Shown piece by piece: positions 32,324-42,400 of a stretch of 64,000 nt of DNA. Numbering within the stretch: position 1 is the stretch's first letter; each line of letters begins with the position of its first letter. The stretch comes from Phytophthora colocasiae (Eukaryota > Oomycota > Peronosporomycetes > Peronosporales > Peronosporaceae): contig JAGKQI010000105.1 in the NCBI GenBank assembly GCA_018806915.1, positions 3,534,001-3,598,000 on the forward strand, read 5' to 3'. The translations under genes were made by a program, and so were the position numbers. The notes beneath the pieces are model-generated. The model was not told the DNA's origin. It saw only the letters and a list, made by a program, of their open reading frames with translations, and did no database searches.

Positions 32324-34228
32324 ATGGAAATCGTCCATTTGCTGAACGCAGACGGAGAGGACTGGGCGTTCGAGCCCTCTGACACAGAGGAGGAGGAGGA
32401 AGGATCAGGCGTCTTGGCCGCAGATGATGAGGGGGGACGAAACGAGACACAGACGGCACCACAGCCTTTGCCCACTGGTAATGCATACATCGACGGTATT
32501 ATGCGCGATAGCGGGCTGCATGTAGTGCGCGAGGGAGAAGTTAGAGCTGCTTACAAGGAGCGGGGGGAATTGGGTCTCTTTTCTCTCTTCTTCACGCGAG
32601 ACTTTCGTGACTCGTTGCGGACATGGACAAATCAAATTCTCAAAGAAAAAGGAAAACCCGAGGCTACAGTGTATGAACTGGACGCTTACATGGGTTTGGA
32701 GATTGCAATGAGCTTCAACCCTGTCACAGAAATGAAAGAGCTCTGGTCCCAAAAGGTCTTTATGGGCCAATCTGATTTTGCAGCGACGATGGCTAGAAAT
32801 CGCTTCGAGACAATCCGAGCTGCCTTTCAAATTCACGCTCCTGATAGTGTCTCTGCTGAGCGGTGCGATCAAGATCCGCTGTGGCACAGTCGCCGCCTAA
32901 TGGCCCAGATCCAGAAGAAGTTCGCAGCGATTGCTGTACCTGTAGGTGCTATTAGTCTCGATGAGAACACCGTACGCACAAAGGCGCGGTCGTCAGCGAG
33001 GACGTACCTACCGTCGAAGCCTGACAAGTATGGGGTGCGGTTATACGCGGTGGTGGGCTGGAAGAGCCTGTATGCTTACTCTATTTGGGATAATGGCTCC
33101 GGGAATCGGACGAGAGCGACACCTGCAGAGAGGTATGTAGGCGTATTCCCCGCTCTGCGAACAGCACTGTTTAGGACGTTGGAGCGTTCAGATGTCGCGA
33201 TCAAACGGAAAGATGCTAGTGCTTTATGGGTTGCTATGAGTGGCCACCTTACAAAGATCCACGCGGCGCCTAACTGTCACCGCCTTCTTGTGTGTGATAA
33301 TTTTTACACACGACACAACCTGGCGAAGGCGCTGCTAACTTTCACGGATGGGGAAATGCGCATGCTGGGCACTGTACGTATACCGTTGCAAGGAAAGTGG
33401 AATGCTATTGGTCTGGATGCAGCTAAAGCGCGTGTAGCTGCTGCAGAGCGTGGAAGCTGGGAGCTCATCGCAGCAATAGATGTACCAGTCGGATGGGAGA
33501 AACTTCAAGAGAAGCATAACCGCGAGCAACAGAAGCTTCCAGCGCACCTGAGGACGTCATACAAGCCGCCGATGTCGTTTGCTGAGAACGCGGGCTACGT
33601 CGTCTATCGGGACAAGAACACTGTGGTCTTCTATACTAATGACCTCGCTGGTACAATGACTGAACCCATGTTGCCGGGCACATCTACGGAAGCCGTCCGA
33701 CTTTGTCGTGGTCTTGCCCCCCTTCGGCGCTGGACAGGCGACCAAGTAATGCACCGCAAAACCTTCCAGGCTCCGGCTACAGTTGTAGCATACAACATCT
33801 TTATGAATGGTGTGGATAGAGTCGACCAGTTGAGAAGTACCAACCCGATCCGCCGCAAGGAGAAGCGGCTGTCAATGAGCTTGCTGACATGGGCTCTGGA
33901 CCTTGCCTTGATCAATGCCTTCGCGCTATTCAAAAAGGTGGCTGGATCAGCCGTAGAACGTGTCACTTTGCGCGAATTCAAACAACGTGTTGCTGAAAAA
34001 CTTACCGCCGTTCAGCGTACTCGGCGGAAGAAGGAACGCTGCCGTCGTCAACCCCAACCTAACGAGCCGCTTGAAGATTTAGTGGGGCAGATCCAAGTTT
34101 ACATGCAATTACACCAAACTCAAAGAAGCATTCAAGCGGTAAACTGGCTTGTTACCTGTGCACGCTGCGCGGCTTCTCGAAAAAAGCGGTCTATGGCTGC
34201 ACTGGTTGTCAGCGGGGATTCCACGTAG
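32324..34228 (+). CDS. piggyBac-like transposase (DDE_Tnp_1_7 family)
   Basis: 634 aa from the ATG at 32324. The open frame starts a little earlier with a TTG behind a TTCTGCAG that could be a splice acceptor. The acidic N-terminus is followed by the transposase domain. Candidate catalytic aspartates lie in SLDENTVRTKA, LLVCDNFYTRHN and MNGVDRVDQLRS, in the order and context expected of the DDD triad. YLPSKPDKYGVRLYAVVGW is the characteristic family signature, and NALFK-type helices follow. The C-terminus has a CARCAASRKKRS segment, a short remnant of the usual cysteine-rich finger. The protein would excise and insert the element at TTAA. The frame has no interruption, so activity is possible. 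Confidence 0.9.
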   Translation: MEIVHLLNADGEDWAFEPSDTEEEEEGSGVLAADDEGGRNETQTAPQPLPTGNAYIDGIMRDSGLHVVREGEVRAAYKERGELGLFSLFFTRDFRDSLRTWTNQILKEKGKPEATVYELDAYMGLEIAMSFNPVTEMKELWSQKVFMGQSDFAATMARNRFETIRAAFQIHAPDSVSAERCDQDPLWHSRRLMAQIQKKFAAIAVPVGAISLDENTVRTKARSSARTYLPSKPDKYGVRLYAVVGWKSLYAYSIWDNGSGNRTRATPAERYVGVFPALRTALFRTLERSDVAIKRKDASALWVAMSGHLTKIHAAPNCHRLLVCDNFYTRHNLAKALLTFTDGEMRMLGTVRIPLQGKWNAIGLDAAKARVAAAERGSWELIAAIDVPVGWEKLQEKHNREQQKLPAHLRTSYKPPMSFAENAGYVVYRDKNTVVFYTNDLAGTMTEPMLPGTSTEAVRLCRGLAPLRRWTGDQVMHRKTFQAPATVVAYNIFMNGVDRVDQLRSTNPIRRKEKRLSMSLLTWALDLALINAFALFKKVAGSAVERVTLREFKQRVAEKLTAVQRTRRKKERCRRQPQPNEPLEDLVGQIQVYMQLHQTQRSIQAVNWLVTCARCAASRKKRSMAALVVSGDST

Positions 34229-34386
34229 CGTGCTTTACCGCCTTCCACTACCGCGACGCCCTCACATCCAACTCACTTGGGGTCCGCTCCGCGTTAGACG
34301 CTGTCTGTGCTGAGGCGTCAGGCGATGGGCTTGTGCACACACGACTAAAGAAAAACAGAACCATCACACATCTTAGTGAGCTAGAG

Positions 34387-34743
34387 TTACCATAACAGTA
34401 GCGTAATAAAGATCATTGTGTACCTGACAGTGTCGTTGAGATGTCGGATGCCATTCTCCACACAATGTGGCAGGTAAATCAGTGACGGCTTGCTCAAGCG
34501 GCCGTTCCTCTTATAGTAGTACAACTGGGAGAGCGTCGCCTTCACGCGCCGAGCGGTAAGACCCTTGTAGCCGCGGGCTACCATTCGCAGTCTGCTCCCA
34601 ATGATATCGTTCCTGTATTGCACCCACTCGCACGGAGCCTCTCCGCAGTAATTACACGCGATCATCTTGGCCTTGGCTTGAATTTGCAGAGTGACCGTAC
34701 CGTAACTGGCGTCCAAATTTTGAATTTGTAACAGACCTGTCAT
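34387..34743 (-). CDS. small accessory ORF of the piggyBac element
   Basis: 118 aa, ATG at 34741-34743, antisense to and downstream of the transposase, wholly inside the terminal repeats. It has a CxxC...PCxW motif (CNYCGEAPCEW) that may bind metal, then a basic helical region (RRVKATLSQLYYYKRNGRL) and a C-terminal CVENGIRHL stretch. I recall similar cysteine-tryptophan proteins of about 100 aa in oomycete genomes but cannot name a family. The location suggests an element-encoded helper or regulator; this is inference. Confidence 0.5.
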   Translation of the reverse strand: MTGLLQIQNLDASYGTVTLQIQAKAKMIACNYCGEAPCEWVQYRNDIIGSRLRMVARGYKGLTARRVKATLSQLYYYKRNGRLSKPSLIYLPHCVENGIRHLNDTVRYTMIFITLLLW

Positions 34744-34930
34744 TGGCGGAATTTTATGTTGCTCGGAAGCCTATTGGTCGAGTTACGGGTACTGAGCGGT
34801 CCTCTAAAAAACCTCTGGTAGTAAAAGGGTTAAGACCCTCGTTAGAGCTTACCACTACATTGCTTAAAACTTGCTCTCAAGTATTAACAGCTACTTTTAG
34901 GATAAAACTTCGCATACGACTTGCCGGTCA

Positions 34931-35124
34931 TTTATTCTGTATGATGCAGAATATCACCTACACTTGATTGCAGTATACTTCACTCAGGTCCTGATCTATC
35001 CTGTTATAAGCCCCTTTGCTGAAATGTGGTAAAGCTTGTGCACATAAATGCAGGTAGAGCACTGACCAAATAAGGAGCGCTTTCCAATTGGTCGTCCAGC
35101 GCTACACACATCACCTCTAAATAA
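34931..35124. other. sequence between transposons
   Basis: 194 bp between the degenerate right end of element C and the TAA target of the next Harbinger-like element. No gene recognised. Confidence 0.4.
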
Positions 35125-35517
35125 GAGGCTGGTCGCGCTGGCTGGTGCTGGTTCTCGACGAGGGTTATGCTTCAATAAGTCGGGAACCAGGGACCAGCCA
35201 GTTCTCGTCACTGGTAGTCGTCCCGACATCAGTTAAATCGTTCAGCCCAGCTCCGGCTGCTCCGTCATGCCCAGCGTCACCAGCTCCGCCATGCCCAGCA
35301 TCACTAGCTCCGTTCTGAACGATGCAGCGTCGGGCTGTTCCACATTTTCTGGCATGCTGGGCTTCGGCAACCTGGGTGGCTTCGAGCACAGTGGGGTTGC
35401 AAGTGGTGCCCCGGGGTCTTTGGTCCCACATTTACCGTTGACGACAGCTGTGAAGGTTGCTGGTGCTGCTAGTGCAGCCAAAAAGGCAGAAAAAAAGGCT
35501 AAACGATCAAATTCAGG

Positions 35518-35714
35518 GAAGAAAACTACGGCGGGGACTCGAGTGGACGGATGCAATGGTGCGCGACCTAATGACGCTTCGGTACGAGACGTACGGGGAG
35601 CGGTTTGGCAGAGAAAAAAATAATGCAGGTCTCAAGGAGACGTGGTTGCTTCTTGCAACAGAGCTTAGTGAGAACCAACAGATACCTATTTCGTCTGAGC
35701 AGTGCAAGAATAAG
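35518..35714 (+). pseudogene. Myb/SANT-like gene of element E, exon before the Gypsy
   Basis: Frame reading LEWTDAMVRDLMTLRYETYG, then FGREKNNAGLKETWLLLATE, and SSEQCKNK, a trihelix/Myb-SANT pattern with the expected tryptophans. It ends at a GT donor (35715). A Ser/Gly/Ala-rich N-terminal frame (from 35267) is offset by one base near GGCGGGGACTC, so either a 1-nt change or a further exon lies upstream. The second exon is 14 kb away at 49719, beyond the Gypsy element. Confidence 0.65.
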
Positions 35715-35777
35715 GTAAACGATGATTGAGGATGCTATGGGATCTTGTTTGTTGACGTATTAACCTTTGTGGATACG

Positions 35778-37150
35778 TGTGGTGAAGCGGACGAAAAAAT
35801 TTTTCCCGGAGAGGCGATGTCAGCCACGAACCCGAATACAGTCGGAACGAGCGACAGGGGGGACCTGTGATCGCCAGATCTGGGTCGAATCAGACGAAGG
35901 TACGATGGGTCCCGCCGGGAACAGGCAACGGAGACACCGGCGAAGAAGCAGGTGGAGCGGTGTTCGTGGGTGATCCGAATCCTGCCGTGGTGTTCGTGGG
36001 TGATCCGAATCCTGCCGGAGGAAGAATGGGGAAATCAAGGATGTTCTCGCGCGATCGACGATGACGGGGCCCCAAGCGAGCATGATCAGCTTACCCTGGC
36101 GCCCCGAAACCTCTAACAGCACGATCCAACTTCCCCGGGCGGCGACGAAGCGAGATCACGCAAGATCGCGCAATGATCCTCTCCCGTATAAGTACGAGAT
36201 CAGCTCCGGATCAAGGTCAACCCCAGGCGCGACGCAGACTCTTCTTGTGGCCTGATCCGGATTCTTTGAAGGATCACCAAGCGGGATCAGGCAGCGATCA
36301 AGCTTCGGTTAAGTGCGAGATCAAGCTTCGGTTAAGTGCGAGATCAAGCTTCGGTTAAGTGCGAGATCGAGCTTCGGTTAAGTACGAGATCAAGCTTCGG
36401 TTAAGTACGGAATCGGCTCAAGATCAGGGTTAGGGGAATCAAGCTAGGGATCAGCTCTGTAGCCAGTGTCGTGTGATCGTAGGATAGTAAATCAGGATGG
36501 GATTAGTAGGCATAGGAATAACCATAAAGAGACTCGAATTTGCCCTGAACCACTCAAGTGTCTTCGCTACGCCTGGAACCGGGAACTACATTGGCCCTAC
36601 AAGCGTCAGGAAGGTAAGGATACGTGACCTAGTATAGCGGTTAAGTCTGGATAATATATTGGCCAGCTTTGCCCTATCTAGTGAACTATCCTTTAAGTGC
36701 ATACATCGGATCGGAAGGAATTGGTTGTTTAGCCTAAGGATCCCGTCGAATCTCGCCCCCTCAAGACCCCCGCTATCGGAAGCGGAAAACAACGAAAGGA
36801 AGGGACTGAATCCCGAACATTGGACTATTGGAAGACCTGGATCAAGAACCAGGCACCCGGATCAAGGCTCGAGAACTCGCCTACGACCGGGATCAAGTAC
36901 CCCGAGGTGGAGTGAAGAACTTCCACGCCGCCTCAAACCCCTGCGTCACCCAAGACCTTCTTCTCGTCCCAAGACATCTTCAGAAGTTACCTGGAAGAGC
37001 GTAACCCGCCTACCGACGGGTACACAAGGTGAACACTACACGCAACAAGATCACGGATCATCGGGGGACCCCCTCCGTTAGTCGGTGTCTGGGCGCTAGT
37101 GGTGATCGAGACCTGCCTCAACGAGATTTTGGCAGATCCGCTCCACCACA
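35778..37150 (+). repeat. 5' LTR of the 13.9-kb Gypsy
   Basis: 1373 bp. It contains a TATA-like CCGTATAAGTA at about 36184, two 30-bp direct repeats at 35959-36018 and five 23-bp units at 36296-36410. Confidence 0.9.
36296..36410 (+). repeat. five 23-bp tandem units in the 5' LTR
   Basis: The unit is GATCAAGCTTCGGTTAAG plus five bases (TGCGA or TACGA). It starts about 110 bp after the TATA-like motif, so it may lie in the transcribed part. The 3' LTR has six units. Confidence 0.9.
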
Positions 37151-37151
37151 A

Positions 37152-37168
37152 TGGTGCGCGTGCCCGGA
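37152..37168 (+). other. candidate tRNA primer-binding site
   Basis: TGGTGCGCGTGCCCGGA lies one base after the 5' LTR. The initial TGG would pair with the CCA end of a tRNA. The tRNA species was not identified. The site overlaps the first codons of the gag frame. Confidence 0.5.
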
Positions 37169-39433
37169 TCTTCTGGTGACTTCGGATATCACCGTGAGTC
37201 CCAAGAAGATGTCAAGATTAAAGAAGAACAAGGGGAAGAAGTGCCTACGAATGTTGGATCGACGGAGGCACCGCTGAAAACGGAAAGATCCACAGATCAG
37301 CAGAGTTCTGGGAGGATCTCTACTGACAGGCACGAGGCATACCTGGATCGCAATCTAGATCTCGAAGAAAAACCTCGAATTCCTCCCAAGGCCCCTTCGA
37401 GGGCCATTGCGGATCTCGATGAGAATCGAGATCCGCACACGAGCGATAAGGAATCAGCAAAGCTGAAACCTAATCCGCTCACCAAGTCCACTGTTGCCTC
37501 AAGATCGACCAAGAAAAAGAAGATCAAGAGCACCCGGACGAAATTGAAAGCTCCAGACTCAGAGCCAGAAGATGTGATCAACCCAGGATCGACGATCACC
37601 AAGGACGCGATCGAACAGGCCTACTACAGGAAGATGCTAAGCGAGACCTTGCTTAACGATCCCGTTCTTACGATCATACAAGCCCGCCAGATCGGTAACC
37701 TCACCGGCCCGGTGTCGAAGCCCCGGACTAGCTCGGACCGCCTGAACGCGGTGAAGATTCTACTTGATCTGCTCCAAGAAGCTGGTTTAGTGGCTGGAGA
37801 ATTCGACCCAAACTCTCTATTTGACCTGGAACTGGAAGCGATTCAGTCTGCAACCCATGACCTATTCAACTCTCTCAAAGTCTTGGTCGGTGAACGCCCA
37901 CTGACGCCCGATCTAGGTTATCAGACTGGATCGTCATGCTACGCGTCAGCGACTTCGGAACCAGACTCCGACAGCCCGAGAAGGCTACAACGCATGTCGC
38001 TGGGCCCCTCCGGTGCCAAATTCCTGAAATCGCGTATGAAGAAACAAGATACACGATCGGTGACCACGAAACTGGAGGCTAAGACACCTGATCAGCAGGA
38101 AAATCGCCGGATCCGGACAGACCAGACCGCGCCGACGACTAACTCCACTGGATCGAGCAACAAGTTGGACGACTACTTTCAAATGGCGATGGATCGTTTC
38201 TTGAAAGAACGGAATCTCGCGACACCCCGATCGCCGATCAAAGGGGAGTTAGATGTTGAAATGGAGTCCGTCACGGCCTCGGATCCGGATGCATGGGAAT
38301 ACGATCCGGACGATCTGGGCATACCAAGTTCCGGGGGACAGATGTCGAGCCGAGCCACGATCGCATCCGCGGCGATCGGTCAAGGAGGATCGTCGATGAT
38401 CCAGCGGGTCCGGATCTCAGCGATCTCGGATCTGAAAGATTTTGCGGGTAAAGATCTGGACGAAGATCGCGCTCGGGCCTGGATCAGTAAAGTCAAGTTG
38501 GCGTTCCAACGCGATCAGGCTACGGAAGAAGAGAAATGCCTCACGTTTGCAGATCTGATGGTGGGACCGGCAAAGAACTGGTACAGGCAGCTCAGTCGAA
38601 CGACGAAAACCAAGTGGGCAGATCTGTTGGACAGTTTCCAGACCCAGTATTGTGGGTTGGGTATGTCGGTCGCGTGGCAATACTATCACGCTCGCAAGCG
38701 ATCGGAAGAGACTCCCCTTGACTATCTCTACCGGCTCAACGTGGCAGCTTTACGTGCTAGACTGAAAATCAAGGATGGGAGCCCTAAGGCCCGCCGGGAA
38801 CATGTAGATCACTATATCGAGACATTGGGAGATCCGGAGTTAGCTGATCGGTTGACCCTACTCCGGCTGAATGACGTCGATGAACTTGAGGAAGTACTTC
38901 GTGCCCGGGAACGGGCGAAAAGCAGACAGCGTAAATCTGCGTTCGGATCGAAGTACAGACAAAAGGCACCGGCCAGTGCCCCGGCGGCACCCGCCCGGGC
39001 GGTGGTACGGGCGATCCAAACCCAGGATCCGAGCTCGGAATCAGAGGAAATATCCGGATCGGACGGATCCGATTCTGAAGGCGATCTCCGGAGGATATAT
39101 CTTGCTGCGTCTGAAGACAAGCAGATCGGCACTGGGGGCGTTCCCCACCAGCAGGATCAGTCGCGATCGCAGGGGTACATCAGACCACGATCGAGGTCGC
39201 TGTTCACACTGTGGATCGCGGAAGCATACGGATCTGGACTGCTGGAGACGTCTAACCTGTGAAAAGTGCGGGAAGAGAGGTCACCCAACGGATCGCTGTC
39301 TGTATACCTGCCGTGGTTGTGGGGAGATCCATGAAGCTGGAGAATGTCCCATGGAAGAATTCTACAACCAGATCCGCAAGTGGTACGACCCGACCCGGCA
39401 TGCCGGATTGTTCCCCGAGAAGGTGGAAAAGAT

Positions 39434-39440
39434 GTTAAAC
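39434..39440 (+). promoter_or_regulatory. candidate -1 ribosomal frameshift site GTTAAAC
   Basis: In the zinc-knuckle frame the sequence reads ATG TTA AAC TAG. GTTAAAC is a known X-XXY-YYZ-type slippery heptamer (used, for example, by arteriviruses). A -1 shift here bypasses the TAG at 39441-39443 and continues in the frame of protease and RT (LGRSPVW). Confidence 0.6.
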
Positions 39441-42400
39441 TAGGACGCTCGCCGGTTTGGAAACCGGTACGAGCCGAGCGTTCTGAGTACTGCATCTATG
39501 CATATGTGAACAAGAAATCGAGAGATCAAGATAGGGAGAATTCGGATCTGCGCGGTAATACATGTAAGTTGCATTCGTATACTGCTAAGATCGCGAGTCT
39601 TCCCCGGATCGATGAGTTCTCGCGATCTGGTGCGGAAGTGGCTTTGGATCTCAAGGAAGGAGAATCCAGGGGGTATTGGAAATACCACGCACCAGGAAAA
39701 TGGTTCCGCCAAGCCAAGATCTCAGGCAAGATCAATCATGAAAGAGCGATCTTGCTCCTGGACACTGGCGCCGAGGTATCCATCTTGGATACCACCTTTG
39801 CTCGTAAGGTTGGGTGCCACTTTGACACTAGTCAGAGACAGGAGTGTGTTGGGATCGGCGATAATGTGTACACCACCGAGGGAAGAACGAGGATCAAGAT
39901 CACGCTTGCGGGATATTTGGTCTACTTTTTCGATATTTGGATCGGAGATCTATCCGGACAAGATGCGATCCTGGGTATGGATTTCATGATCCCGGCTGGG
40001 GTCCGGATGGATCTAGCGGAGGGATCGATGTGCTTACCTAATGAAGTGGGGATCCCGCTTAGTGGTCGCAAGAGATTATACGGGGAGAAGGTAAGATCGG
40101 TAAAATTGGAAGAAGATCTACATATCCCAGTTGGGAGATCCGAAGAGGCCGCATCGAGAGTGAAATTATCTGCGACGGAGAAATTGTGGGTGAACAGAGG
40201 CGACCAATGGGTACCCACCGTGGTAAATGGACCCGGCCGAACTCGGTACTTAGTGATCACGAATTTGAGCGAGAAGATTTTACGACTGGATCACAGATTA
40301 CATGTCGGGATGGTACTTGATCAAGAAAAAGTTCCTCGCTACCCCGGGTTTGTGTCGGTCGGGTCCCGGCGTTACATGGAGTGGCAGAATCTAGCTCTAG
40401 AAGCGACAGTGGACGCAAGACCGGAACCTCAGGAAACCGTAGAGATCCCCTTACCGCCGGTCGAACGGCCGACCTACGTTACGCCGCGATCTATACTCCG
40501 TCGAGGTGGGGCAATCAAGACCGATCCTGATCCTGCACTAATATCGACATTGGAACCGCGATCACCGACCGATACGGCCGAAGTCAAGGTCGCATTCATC
40601 GATCCCCAACCGGATCCCATGGATACCCCACCGATCACGATCAGTTCCGACAAGGCCCCGAGTGGCGAAGCTGGGGGCGGTGAGACTGAGACGAATGGTG
40701 GGACTGAGACGAATGAGAGCTTGCCAGATCAGGCCCCAGGTCGGACAGATCGGACATGTGAAGAGGAAATCGAGGTAAAAACAGAAAAACCAGATTTTCA
40801 AATCGAGATCCAACATGTATCCGACGCCAATGCCGTCCCCATGGTTAAAGACACCCCGATCTTGACAGCCAAGGACGATAGGCTGCGTGATCAATCAACG
40901 GATGAACCGGATCCGACATCTCCTGAAGGGATCGAGAACGCTGATCAGACCCACTTACACGAAAGTGGCGATTTTTCGGCCGAAGATCTAGCCGATAATC
41001 TCGCAGTAGTACCGGAGATCCAGATTTCCACCACTGAAGAAGTCAGGATCGAAGATCTGCAAGTAGGAAATCCGGGATCGGCTACCCCGGAGGAGATCGA
41101 GAAACTTCGACAGATTATTTGGAAGAAGCGACATCTCCTGATCGGAAAGGGAAACGCACTTCCTCCAGCGGCCAAGGGTGTTATATGTGATATCGACGTG
41201 GGTGATGCAAAGCCGATCGCACAACGAGTCCGAAAGGTGGCGCCACAGTTCCGCGAGAAAGTATCGGATCTCATCAAAGGACTCCTAGCTGCCAAGATCA
41301 TCCGGCCATCGACCTCGCCATGGGCATCGCCGATCGTGGTGATCATCAAGAAGAACGGTGTAGACATCCGACTATGTATCGATTATCGGCTGGTGAACGG
41401 TCTCACGAGGCTGATGATCTACCCAATGCCTCTGATCAATGACCTGTTAGAAGATCTTGACAAGGTTCTGTGGTACTGTTCATTAGACATGGCGAGTGGA
41501 TTCTGGGTCGTATCAATGACCGATCGAGCTCGCGCGATCTCAGCTTTCATCACCCCGTTCGGCCTCTTCGAGTGGAATCGCATGCCGTTCGGGCTGATGA
41601 ACGCCCTCAGATCTATCAACGTCTTGTGGACAACGCCCTATATGGATTTTTGAAGATCTCCAGTCAGGGAATACGAAAGACTCTACAGATGTGTTTGAAT
41701 CAGGGGTCCCGGAAGATCCTGGTCGCCCGTCGGTTCTAGGACGGAGATCTTACATCGACGATATCTTGATCACGGCTGGAACATGGGATCAAATGTGCGA
41801 TCGGGTGGAAGACCTATTGGAGGCCTGTGATAAGTGGAATCTCTCGATCAGTGTGGCGAAGAGCTTCTGGGGCATGGATAAGGTGGAATATCTCGGACAC
41901 AAAGTGTCGATCGACGGATTGGAGGCAAACCCGAAAGACCTGAAGTCTCTGACGGATCTGCCATTCCCTGGGTCGCTCCGATCCATGCAATCGTTCCTGG
42001 GAAGTTTGAATTACTATAGTCGGTTCATCGAGGATTATGCGATCTATGCATCGGTCCTATATGAACTACGTGAAGTGGAGTTCGCAGAACTGAAGAAGCG
42101 ACCCGATCTACGAAAGATCATGGATAGTACGGACCCGAGCACTCGAGATCCCGTTGCGCTTAAGTCAAATCAGGATGGATCACCAGACACCTCGACTCAA
42201 AAAGGGGATAGTACACCGGATCCCGACTTGGGGCGACGCCTTCTCCTGTTCAAGCAAGGTCGGAGCCAATCTGGCCCAAAGAGCTGGCGACGAAAGGTGG
42301 GGTAGGGCACACAGGGCGTTTACAGCCTTGAAAACCAAGATCGCGTCGACCCCGATCCTTCGTCACTTCGACATGACAAAGTTACCCGTGGTGATCGTGT

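Larger units (their letters stand above)
32089..34829 (+). mobile_element. piggyBac-like DNA transposon, structurally complete
   Basis: 2741 bp between TTAA tetranucleotides at 32085-32088 and 34830-34833, the exact target site duplicated by piggyBac elements. The ends are inverted repeats: CCCTTTCACTACCGG on the left, and CCCTTTTACTACCAG read inward on the right. A second shared motif, AGCGGTCCTCTAA, occurs near both ends. Inside are an intact transposase ORF and a smaller ORF in the opposite direction. It is inserted into the Harbinger-like element C. Confidence 0.9.
28776..34930 (+). mobile_element. Harbinger-like element C, host of nested elements
   Basis: The left terminus GAGCATCTCCACCGGCAAG at 28776 follows a TAA (28773-28775). 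The sequence just inside it (GTCCTACGCAAAGTTCTAAC) matches, in reverse, the degenerate right end near 34895-34930 (GTTAAA-type then AAACTTCGCATACGACTTGCC in pieces). The last bases of the right terminus are lost, so that border is uncertain. Within C lie element B (28828-31635), a transposase remnant (about 31760-32050) and a piggyBac element (32089-34829). It begins only 38 bp upstream of the GH31 copy 1 start codon. Confidence 0.55.
37151..39443 (+). pseudogene. gag (capsid and three zinc knuckles), one frame change
   Basis: The frame is open from the first base after the LTR (ATG 37151) to 39262. A low-complexity basic and acidic N-terminus precedes a retrotransposon gag/capsid domain at about 38400-38900 (KDLDEDRARAWISKVKLAFQ, then NWYRQL and WADLLDSFQTQY). 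The three zinc knuckles are in another frame: two CX2CX4HX4C (39201-39242 and 39258-39299) and one CX2CX3HX4C (from 39309), ending at TAG 39441-39443. A 1-nt change between about 39130 and 39200, possibly in the GGGG run at 39172, separates them. The nucleocapsid frame is the one that leads to the shift site. Confidence 0.8.

Noticed and set aside
36296..36410. Regular 23-bp repeats that might suggest a CRISPR-like array
   Set aside because: The units are directly adjacent without spacers, lie in an LTR and occur in both LTRs; a plain tandem repeat in a eukaryotic genome.
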